NCBI GenBank assembly: GCA_013396995.1
Contig: VWZP01005541.1
Span: 186,001-250,000 of the forward strand
Origin: Dicaeum eximium
Taxonomy: Eukaryota > Chordata > Aves > Passeriformes > Dicaeidae
Length of the DNA: 64,000 nt
Direction of reading: 5' to 3'
Shown: positions 50,791-61,476 of the stretch, in pieces
How positions within the stretch are numbered: the first letter of the stretch is position 1
How the letters are laid out: the number at the start of each line of letters is the position of its first letter
Program-made: the position numbers and the translations under genes
The notes under the pieces: generated by a model
The model's input: the letters and a program-made list of their open reading frames with translations, nothing else
Database searches by the model: none
Told to the model about the DNA's origin: nothing

Positions 50791-53700
50791 ACCGCTGCTG
50801 AGTTTTCCTATAGTCATAAAGGTGATACTTGACCTCCCAAAATAATTGAAAGAGTTTGCATCAAAAGCACACTTCATAAAATACTCAAGGACCTAACCCA
50901 CGCACACTCATTCTTTACATGATGGAGGTCAACACAATTCAGTGGGAAAAGGAAGGAATATGAACATAATGAAGAATGACAAAGTGGAGGAAAGTTTTCC
51001 AGGGTAGTATTGAAAACAATCTAATATTACACAAATTTGACTATTCCGCCGAGAAAAAAAAAAACATTTTGAAGAATGAGACTCCTTCTCTAAAAATCCC
51101 TGAAGAGTTTATGAAAAGGAAAAACAAAAAAGAAGCACAAAGAATTCTGTGGGAAGAATGAACCCTTCTGTGAGCAAATCTGATGCTTAATAATGTAAAG
51201 AGAATATATAGGTATATTGGATATCCCTTAGTACGCATCAAAAGCCATACAAGTTAAAGAAAGTCATCAGCTGGAATTTGATGAGACAATTTAAGCACCA
51301 AAGTCTATAGTACAGTCAAACCCAGCATCCTTTTTAACTTTTCATAAGCCAGAAGACCTTGGCACCTGATTACCATTTACTATCTTTGTCCTTACTTTGG
51401 TGTTAGGGCACTACACAGTCCATATGATCCAAGGTCAGATTTCACTCAGAAAGACACAGTGATGTGATCACTAATAATCACTGCCGGCAATGGCAGGGAG
51501 TTCCACATGTGTGCTGAGCACAGCCTTCAACTACTCAAAATACACAGTCAGGCTTGGCCCTTTCGAAGGCACTTAGACATTGAACTCAAGGAAATCAAAG
51601 GAAGGAACTCAAGTATCTCCAAAGGGTGTGGGACAAACTGATTTCCCCAAGGTCAGACATCAAAGTTTTCTGTATAAACTCCACCTCATCTCTGGTTACA
51701 GGATTTTCCATCTTTTCTGTGAGACCACTGGTGCAAACCAGGCTCCTCAAGGCTAATGTAGGGACTGAGGAGTTCTCATAAGCGTGACAAACATGGAAAC
51801 AAAATTGCTTTAGTTTAGAGGGTCTCCCGTATTACCTCACTAAATAATTCAGCATTGTACCCATTTGAGTGAATGGGGTGATGTAGATTAGTCAGTCAGT
51901 TTTATAAATAATACACTTTAGCAGCAGGAAACCCAGCTTCTAACAGAACAAAGAAATCGTGGCAACAGTTTAATTCTTTTACTATGTCCTATTTAAGTGC
52001 AATCAACCTGTAGCAAAATCTAACCTAATCAGCTTCCCTCATGCAACTTCCACTAACTGCATCTGAGAGAAAAAGCTGTTTTTACAAGACTTTATTACAG
52101 CAAGAACTAACTCTGAGCTTTTCAGTGACCTTCAAAAAAAGCTTCACATCTACCTCTTAACGAAAACATTACAAAACTTTATAAACATTTAGACGGCATT
52201 TATAAAAAACATTAAAAATAAAGTAGAACTAATCTGTGCTGCACAGTCTTACAAGAAGAAACATAGATGCTGAATAGATTGGCCAACTACAGACAAAGGG
52301 AAGCTTTCAATGCACCCCTCAAAATGGAGAGAGATTAAGTGGCAGTGCCAGATGTTCACTGTTAATTAATGAGGTTGAATAGAGAATATGTTTGTTTGCA
52401 GATGACAAAGGCATTCAGAAGAAACTCAAAATAATCGAGATTTTTGGTAAACCGGCTGAAGAGAAACCTCTGTGAAATTCAGTAAGTGACAAATCCAAGG
52501 CTGGAGACTTACACAGAGAGAATCCACCGTGCAAACACAGGATGAAGTCAGCGGTGGAGCAGTCCCAGAACAGCAAAAGCTGAATACAATGCAACAAGGT
52601 TTCAATACTACAGCAACACCACAAAGCACTGACAGACTAAAAACCTGAAAAACAACTGGAATCACCCTGCTTTACACAGGTAAGGTCTCAGGTGAGCTTA
52701 TTAAACTAGGGTAAGGTACTCTTTTTAGCAATATAGGCACCAAGCAAATACAGTCAGTAGCAGCAACTGGAATGATCTGAGATCTAGAACTAAAAAAATA
52801 TAAAAAAGAATATCTACCTAATAAAAATTATTAAGCCTAAAAAAAAGGGCTGATTTCCAAAGGTTCCTTCTATGTCTCTTCATCTTTCTTAAAATGAAAT
52901 GCTCATAATATGCATTTGGTATGTTTTTAAAAGGCTGAAATTCACAGGCAGGGAAAGGAGTAAAGAGGAAGTAAGCAGATTGGGTGGAAGGTGCAGAACA
53001 TAACAAAGAGACCCAATCAGGGAAATTCAGGATGATCCTGATTCAAGGAGATTGTCATTTGCCAATAACATTCTTTTGTTTAAAAATGGGAATGTTGTCA
53101 CATCAACTCCTTTCATAAGTGCTGTGACAGCCACAGCATACAGACCCAGAAAGGCCTTCTAGCCCACAGTTTCCAGAATGTTCTGTGAAACAAGCATAGT
53201 TATTTCTTATTAACAGGTCCTTTGCTTTAAAACACATCATTCTTCAGAATAAAACTGCACATCCAAGCGTTATCTCATAATTTTTTTTTCCTCAGGTACA
53301 TCCTGAAAGTTTTTAATTTCTGACGTGAATAAAATGGAATTGTGGAATAAATACAGGAGCTCCCTCTCTTGTCTTTTAATAGAAAAGGAAGGCGTCCATC
53401 ACTCACAGATTTAAGGTATCTCAAGAATTTTACCCTAAGAAGGCATCAGCTCTATGCTGACATGTACACCTGGGCAGGTTTTTTTTCTATCTCTCATACT
53501 TAACCACCCAAGTAAAGCCTTCCTCTCACTTCAAAAATCATTCGAGCATCCAAGCATTAGGACTGTGTGTATAGTAAGGAAAATGACTGAGCACGTATGT
53601 AAAATAAATTAACTACAACAACCAGTGCTTCATTCAGAGGTAAACTGAGAAATGATTGATAAACCTTGTCTGATTTTCTGCCTCTGAAAATGTCAGTATC

Positions 53701-55444
53701 AACCCTTGGGATCGCTTCATAAAGTAAAAATGAAAATTGTATTTACATTTGAAAAGTAACCCCAGTTTTGAAGTGGCAATATAAAAAGTTTACACTTACA
53801 TTTCACCATACTTTAAATGCAGAGATATTGCAAACTAGAAGGAGGGCACTCCTTACACTGGGCAAAAAAATTTTTTTCCTGTTTATCAAACATCACACTA
53901 TATAACTTCAGTGAATTTTTTTCCGTATCAGAGGTTTTGCATTCAAAATTCCAAAGTGACACAAGACACAGCTGACTGACATCTGATAACATTCCTAGAC
54001 AGTCTCAAAGGCTGTATTTTGAATACCTTAGAATACGTCCAGATTTCAAAATATACATGACTTCTAGGATGACTGGACTCAGCACCAAAAATTCTTTCAC
54101 AGTGAATTGCTAAAATAACCCTTCCTTCAGTTAATTTAATAACTGTCTTTGCAAATGGTTGAAAAATCAGATTTGTTTAGATGTATTTTTTCCAACTTTT
54201 TCACTATTCTCTTTGCCATAGTAAATGACACCCCTACTCTAATCCAGACAAGTGAAGCATAATTTAAGACTAGAGTATGTTACAGGTGTGAGAAAATAAA
54301 TGGAAAACATTTCATTACATACTGAAATGCCAAATAAAAGGTGAATTCAAATTGACAGACTAGTCTTTGATTTTCACTGGAATAGCTATATTTGGAAATT
54401 TGTGCTTTGATTAATTTTGTCTTTGTAGTCTGCAAAATACCCTAATTAATGCAATGAAAAAAATCATATTTAACTAGAAGGATTCAGCTGAGACACGGCA
54501 GCAGACTTGGAACAGGCACATTTTGGAAACTGTCTAGGTTCAGCTTTGACAAACCAAATAAAAAAAATTCAGTAGACCACAGCTGTAAATCTCAGCTATT
54601 TTATCTTTCTCTCTTGCACTGTTCCCAAATTAGCATCACTGAGAAATCTCCCTTGAAAATACCACAAACTAAAGCATATCCATTTGGAAATTACTGCTTT
54701 TGTGCACAATAAGGAGTATCTTCATGGAATAAACGATTTCCATTTAACTTCTTTTAACTTCTTTATTTTAACATGCCTTTTCTTGAAAAAATTAATCCCT
54801 TACACACATAATTTCTAGCCATTGCTTCCAGCATTTTGGAACACTGTTATCAACAAGCAAAACCAACCTCCATGCTCTTAATTTCTGCTTAATTTTATGC
54901 CCTTAACTATTTTCTCCAATTCCAACACAATTGCTATGCATTTCACCATTAAAAAAAAAAACAAAACCCACACACATCCCTTTGTTCAGTGTCTTGTATA
55001 TTATCATTTCGGTAACCGTGGTTTATTTTTTTCATGCTGGAGTAGTGAAAATGTTGGATGAGAATATTTTCTTTTTCTCTGCATGGATAAAGTCCAAACT
55101 AAATAACAGTCACAATCTGTTAAAGCCTCTGGAATCAGCAAGAGTATTAAAAATACTGATTTCTATATGATTTCAAAATGTTATAAATACACTATCCTCT
55201 CTAATATCTGTGAATTCACATTTGCAATACAAAAGTATACTGGCAACTGCTGCTTACAGATGAGAAAAAAGAAAAAAAGGAAGAAACAGCACATGGGGAT
55301 TGTCCTCAGAATCAATTCATGCCTTAAGTTTTAGCTTTTATATTTTTTAGATTCTGTGCTGCTTTAATGTGTAGTTCTGAGCTTCATATTATATTTTGGT
55401 AAGCTCTCTTCATACAGTGGGTAGACAAAACAATTCCTTTTCTA

Positions 55445-55775
55445 GCTTGGACCAAGGACAGCCAATATAAGTTTCAGGCCCAAGAGCATAAACAACGTGG
55501 ACTGAAGAGAGAAAACGAGAAGGATGGGACTTCATAACCTGAAGCTGTAATTGGACAATTAACTCCAATATGCCAATGGACTAGAACTTAGAAAAGTGAG
55601 AGATCCCGTGACTGGTCTTCCATTTAGTGACCATTTTGGGTTCATCTTGGATGCAGCCCTGGCTGGGCTCTTGTGCTGCCCGAGGTGTATCCATTGAGAC
55701 CTTCTAATAAATACCTACTTTATTCTTTAGCTCTGTCTAGCCTCTGTTCTAGGTCAGCCTTCTCAAGGCATCACA
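55445..55775 (+). mobile_element. Solitary LTR of an avian endogenous retrovirus (ERVL-like)
   Basis: The segment has LTR organisation: a U3-like body with AAGCTGTAATTGGACAATTA and ATGCCAATGGACTAGAACTT, then CATCTTGGATGCAGCCCTGG, an AATAAA polyadenylation signal at 55706-55711, and a U5-like end reading TTTAGCTCTGTCTAGCCTCT and GGTCAGCCTTCTCAAGGCAT. This wording resembles LTRs I know from songbird genomes. No gag, pol or env frame adjoins it, so it is a solo, non-coding relic. The exact ends and target-site duplication were not resolved, and the family name is inference. Confidence 0.65.
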
Positions 55776-57807
55776 ACCGGCATATTTATATTTGCTTCTG
55801 TGAAAGGAATACTAATTTTACGGTTTGTAAGAAAGGATATAAGCACTGAAAAATATACCAACTTTCTAAATAAAGTAATAGAAAGATTTTAAAGGAATGT
55901 AAATAATATTGTGCTCAGAGTTACTCCAAGATGGTAATAGCGTTTTGTTGGCCCGTACGTGCCATCATCACCAAACTATGAACAGTCATGAAACAGACAT
56001 TAAGTTCAAGTCAAAAACATACCCACAGCATGGATGACAAGCTCCATGTAACAAAAGAACCAGCCCTCTAGACCTTTACCAGAAAGCACAGAAGACAGAA
56101 CAGAATACACAGAGAATACAAAAGCAATCAGCATCCTGGACCTATGCTTATCACAGGAAACTCGAGACAGGAAATTCCTATTTGATATCAGAAGTCAGAC
56201 ACATAATGGGCATGGAGTGAAGAGATAAACCCATAGTAATCCAGAGAAGCCAAAGGAAAGCATTCACTCCTGAAAAGTCTGGCTATCAGCACAATCCTGA
56301 AGTGGCCAAGCCATAGCTGCACCTCCTGGCCTTGAGAGGAAAGGTGATTCCTCAGCTGCTTCCCAATGATCTTCAGACATCTGACCAGGCATTGGCAGGA
56401 AAACCAAGTAAGACAAGACAAACTTGATCTGGAGATGACCAAAATAAGAGGATTAACACTTTAGACACTAAATGCCATAAACAAACAACAATTTTGCATA
56501 TTTGAAGTCCTTTTAGAAACACGAGCAAATCAAAACACCCAGCACTTCTGATTAAGAGCAGTAGGCGAGGCTGCATTGGAATAAAAGAAGCACATTTGCT
56601 ACAGGATAGTGAAATTCTAAGAAGCAAGAGTCTGGCATAACTGGCAGAGTTATAAGAGGGATCAATCTTAACTAATCATATAAGGTACTATTGCTGAAGA
56701 TGTTGAAAATAAAGGACAAGGAATCTGACTTGGGCAACTCTAAAAAAAGCAAACTGCACAAGGAAGTGACAGGTCTAGAGAGCTGCTGAATGCTTGAAGC
56801 ATGTGAGGCAACAGGCATGGAGATGAAATCATAATGTAAGTAATCAGGGCATAGCCTACAGTTCTAAAAGTAGACAGAAAAGGAAGATTAAGTTTGGCAA
56901 CTCAACTAGCTGATACTATGTGCTTTTTTGGTACAGCCCCAGAAGCCAGGACCTGCAAGTACCAGCAGATTATAGGTTCCAAGAGATGGGCTGGCTGATG
57001 AGTTCATCTGTGGCAATAGAAAAAGTAGCAGAAGGCAGGCCAAGCAAAGTTTAGGAGCCCCATTTTAGCTACAAATAGGTAGCTGGAGTCCCACAAAGTT
57101 TCTGGATTTTTTTTCAGGTGGGGTGAAGGCGGAGTTTGATCCAAAAAGGAAATAGGCCCAGCGTACAGATGGATCAACCCATTAACAGTAAAAGACAACA
57201 GTCCTACAATTAGATATACAGTGTCAAAGATCAAGAAACATATCTTGTAGGATCCACAAGAAAAGATGAAACCAGCACTTGAAAAAGAGAAATCCTCCAA
57301 AGTGAGTGCTGAAACAGCTACTAGGAAAAGAAAATAAAGACATATTCTCCACTCTGTCAAGATTTCAAGACCAAGATTTCTCTGGTTCTGAAGACTACTA
57401 TGATGGCAAAGAGGTGGTTTAATTAGTTCAGGGGAGGGGGGGAAATCACTCAGAGTAGTAGCCCTGTAGTTCTGCTATTTAAATTATATTATCCACATTT
57501 TACTGTATTCTTAAAATACAGTAGACTTTTAGAGTAAACAAGTTCACTACTATAACTGAAAGCTATTGGGATAGGAGAAGAGCCTAAGAAGGATGCCTCC
57601 TTTGGTAACTAGACAGTTGAGGGATAGCTGAAGCTTTTTGGAAAAGTGAGATGTAGGAAGCATTAGGAAGCAAAAGAATGAACACAATTAATACCCCCAA
57701 ACCTACAAATACTGAAACAGTTAAAAGATTCCACAATTATTCTTTGACTTCTTAACTTAAAGTTTGAGAACCCTTGTATAGGTAATACCCATATGACAAC
57801 CGTGTTA

Positions 57808-57857
57808 GCCTATAATAAAGGGACATATAATATAAAAGCCTATAATAAAAGCACATA
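57808..57857 (+). repeat. Two-copy direct repeat, 30-bp period
   Basis: GCCTATAATAAAGGGACATA at 57808 recurs at 57838 as GCCTATAATAAAAGCACATA, differing at two positions. The sequence between them also has ATATAATATAAA, so this is an AT-rich duplication. Confidence 0.8.
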
Positions 57858-58980
57858 ACCCAAAATGTATTAGGAGCTTCATGATTGAATCTTTCTAGTT
57901 GATTTTAAAAAATGGGCAAATAACCCCAAAACAAAACAACAGAACCACCAAACAAACAAAATAAACCCCAAAAATATTTGAAATACAAGTGAGAGGCACA
58001 AGAAGTGTAACATTATAAAGCTTGGTCTCTTTTTTGAAGATTTTAATTGTAGCATTAGAAGCCAGTTTTAACCCCGAATTTTTCCAGTGCAACTCAACCA
58101 TGTCAATGGATATTTATTGTGTACGAGGCATTTACAAGGATACATTTTGGCCACAGAATTACAGTTATAAGAAAGGGTTGGCAAAAGCAAAAAACTCTTC
58201 ATTAATACTTAAAAGGAAAAAACTCATCCCTCATCCACAAAACTGCTCTTTTTTAAAATTTATAAATAATAATGAACAAGACATTTTATTTATGAATAGT
58301 AAGAGTCAAGACAGCTTTACAGTTGACATTACTGGAGAAACTTAGCTGAAGTAAAACACATGAAAAATTAATTCTACCTAAACATATCTCACTTAATACA
58401 TCCATTTATGCATTACATTAAAGAAGCATGCACGCATCTCTGAGCCTATGTTCATGTCTCAGCTTCAGAAAGAGTCAAGGCAAAGAAAATACTCAGAGAC
58501 AATCCAACTGAGTTCAACTGCTGTTCTGACCACATATTTTTGAAAATGAACATACTCGGTAGGAGTCAGAGAATAATTAAGTGTCCAGATGCCCGTTTAA
58601 TTCTTACCCTCTGGCAAGCTTGATCACTCCCATGCCATGTGTTACATGGGCATGTTTCCACAGAGCTCAGGGCTAGGACCAACAACTCCCTTGAAAACAG
58701 ACTGCTCAGCAGAGGGCAACTACTTTGTCATTGCCATTCATATTTAAATTTGAAATTGTGATCTTCAGGCAAAAAGCTTTATATCCTTGTCATGGATATA
58801 TTATAATTATTTTGTTCTTTAAACATAGGAACACTAATGTAAATGGCAACCTCTGTTGAAAACAATTGTGGAGGAAGGGGTCTGTAAAATCACTGCCATA
58901 AAATGTGATGCACACCTTTCAGTTTTTCTACTCCTCTGCTCATGATATTCCTGTGATATTTATTGCACTCAGTAATACAG

Positions 58981-59275
58981 ATGATGTATGCATCCTCTCT
59001 TTTTCAGCTGAAGTGATTAAAGAGCAAAAGTTCCTCATATTTTACTGATTACCACAAAGTACAATCCTACTCAATTACAGTGAGGAGTTTTTTTTAACCC
59101 CTGCATGGCTTTATTACTGGCAATTTAATTATTTGTCAGTAGTTTCATTCCTAAAGAGTGACAAATCTATATGATATTTTAAACTTCCATATTTTGCAAT
59201 TAGTTTTGATGAGGTAGTGTTTTTAATTATAAAATGTTTTGCATAATTAAGCCCCCAGAATGAGCGAATGTGACG
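58981..59275. promoter_or_regulatory. AT-rich block with TAAT/ATTA motifs (enhancer candidate)
   Basis: Motif cores such as GTGATTAAAG, CAATTTAATTATTTG, TTTTTAATTATAA and GCATAATTAAGC occur in non-repetitive sequence. The complexity is higher than in neighbouring AT-rich intron. Role unproven; the call rests on appearance only. Confidence 0.2.
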
Positions 59276-59458
59276 TTTGTACACACACCTGTGTACTACT
59301 GTCCTTTATATTACCACAGTACTTGTTAGAGTACTACAATAGGATACTACTTCTTTATTTTGTTCTTTTCCATTATACTCATCCAAACTATACCACCATT
59401 TAGCTACTACCACTTCTGCTTTGCTTTTACTACAGTGGCTTGCAAATTCAAAACACAT

Positions 59459-60050
59459 TCCTGGGAAACCTGTGCCAGTGCTTGGTTACCATCAAAGTGA
59501 AAGAATTTTTCCTGATTTTCAGGGGAAACTTTCTGTGTTTCAGTTGGTGCCCAGTGCTTCTGATCTTGTCACTGGGGAGCACTAAACAGAGCCTGGCTCA
59601 ATCCCCTTTTGAACCCCCCCCTTGAGGTATTTATGAAAAATTGGTAAGTTAGTTACTCCTGAGTCTTGTCTTCTCCAGACTGAACAGTCCCAGCTCTCTC
59701 AGCCTCTCCCCGTAAGAGAGATGCCCTGGCTCCTTAATAGTCTTGGTGGCCTTTCACTGGACACCCTCCAGTATGCCCAAATCTCTCCTGTACTGGGGAG
59801 CCCAGGACTGGACCCAGCACTCCAATGCAGCCTCACCAGCACTGAGGAGGAGGAGGAAGACCACCTCAAAGCTGCTGGCAGTGCTTTGGCTAACATTAGC
59901 TGTTTTTTCTGCAAAAGAATATTGCTGGCTCACTTGGTGCTCCTTTTCTGGCAAGGTGCTTTCCTGCTGGGCAGCCCTCAACATGTATTGGTGCCTGGGC
60001 TGTTCCCCTCCACGTGCAAGACTTTGTACTTCTCCTTGGTGAGCTACTCC
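59459..60050 (-). mobile_element. CR1 LINE fragment, minus orientation, diverged
   Basis: Read on the plus strand this is the reverse complement of a CR1 3' region. Matching runs are AACCTGTGCCAGTGC, AGTGAAAGAATTTTTCCT, TCTTCTCCAGACTGAACAGT, CCCAGCTCTCTCAGCCTCTC, GAGAGATGCCCTGGCTCC, TTGGTGGCCTTTCACTGGAC, CTGGGGAGCCCAGGACTGGA, GCAGCCTCACCAGCACTGAG, ATTGCTGGCTCACTTGGTGC and GACTTTGTACTTCTCCTTGG. It is in the same direction as MYRIP, 5'-truncated near 60050, and more diverged than the copy at 11690. The terminal ATTCTGTGA units at its 3' end (low coordinates) are missing. Several open frames across it are non-functional ORF2 remnants. Confidence 0.93.
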
Positions 60051-60873
60051 AAAAAAGTATGAATGAAGAACATGGAGTCCATTATTTTGTTTTGAATTCA
60101 TAGCCATGTACTGAAATTTAATAAAAGTTCCTTTCATCACAAAAATTTAACAGTAGTCTTTCAGCTAAATGGGATTGAAGAATAAACAGACTGATTTAAT
60201 ACCATGCTTAATTAGCTTCCTTTTCTCTCCTTAATGGAACAGTCAAAAATGATCCATTACTTTGTAATACAAGATCATATACTTCTCTATATAGATACAG
60301 AGAAAAATTACACTGTTTCTGATGTGTCTAAGGAGCAACTATGGAAATAGGATGTCATTGCTTCTAACTCAAAAACCAACATGATATACTAGATCCATAA
60401 ATTATGCCTATACATATCAAATTTCTACTGAATGGATGAAATACAAAGATTAGTCTATTTCTATTCAAATTTAAAATGTAGAAAACATCTTCATCTTAGC
60501 AAAATTGGAGAAAATTCAGAGACCAACAAATTTTTGCCAACAGAATCAATGGCAAGACACAGGGCATGAAGCACAAACTTATGAAACAGAAACTTGAAGG
60601 AACCTCTGTGCTGAAGAAACACTTAACAGATGCAGCATAATCCCAAGACTGGCTGTGTCTAAGAGCATCTGAATACTCTTATCTAGGACAAAAAAAATCT
60701 GAATCTGCCTGTATTTAGTAGATTACTGCAAGATGTTTCTCTCAGAGCAATGTTTTCTACATGGGTTGAGACTGTTAGCAGGTTTCAAGATTTTTAGAGT
60801 AAGAGGTAAAGTCAAGATTGCCTATTTATTAGGTGACCAGAAGGGTTAGACTCCAACAGAGAGAACAGCAGTT

Positions 60874-61476
60874 TTGTTTAGCCTAAAGTGGAAGCTAAGC
60901 TATTCCACTGCTGACTTGGTAATCACTGACAGGCCGGGCAGCAGGAACACCCCAGCACCCCAACAGCACCAGGAGAGCTCCCCCCAGTACTGCTCCTTGC
61001 CTGGGAGCCATAGGAAAACACATGGGGAGCTGGTGCTGCAGGGGTGGAGAGGACACAGGGCAGGCTCTCACTGTTCACAGAGAAGTTTCTCTGCACTCTG
61101 TCTCATTTTAAAGGAGATGATTTTGATGCTGTTTTTAACTGCATATAATAGTGCAGAAAGAACTGAAGTAAATGAAAGCAAAATGATGGAATCTTTTGGG
61201 AGGGAGACATTGTTGAATGAGCATTGCCTCATTGCACAGCCTCATTTGACCCTAAATGCAGTAGAAACCGCAAACTTGATTAAAAAAAAGTTCATTACAG
61301 TACACACCATAATGTGTAATAAAAAAAAAGCACCCACACAAAACAAGCTGGAACAAAACATACTGAGTCAACAGCAGTCCAAATTCACTGGCTCAACTAA
61401 GGAAGTATTAAGAAACAAAAGATTTGATTTTCACAAGGACCATGGAAAATACCAGGACATTGACAAAAACAAGTAA
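60874..61476 (+). other. Longest open frame in the window (200 codons), no recognised product
   Basis: An ATG-to-stop frame of 200 codons, antisense to MYRIP. The first third is richer in GC (about 60930-61080) and the rest is A-rich. The translation has no signal peptide, zinc finger, repeat or family motif that I recognise. The product is Lys/Ser/Gln-rich toward its end, as expected from translated A-rich intron. It is more likely chance than a gene. Confidence 0.12.

Noticed and set aside
51600..51720. Possible MIR-like segment with GGGACAAACTGATTTCCCCAAGGTCA-type order
   Set aside because: Only one box is convincing, and flanking boxes are missing, so the match is not better than chance.
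56188..57360. Several minus-strand open frames rich in Leu/Phe
   Set aside because: They are translations of a purine-rich plus strand. Hydrophobic runs follow from pyrimidine-rich codons, and no membrane-protein family is recognisable.
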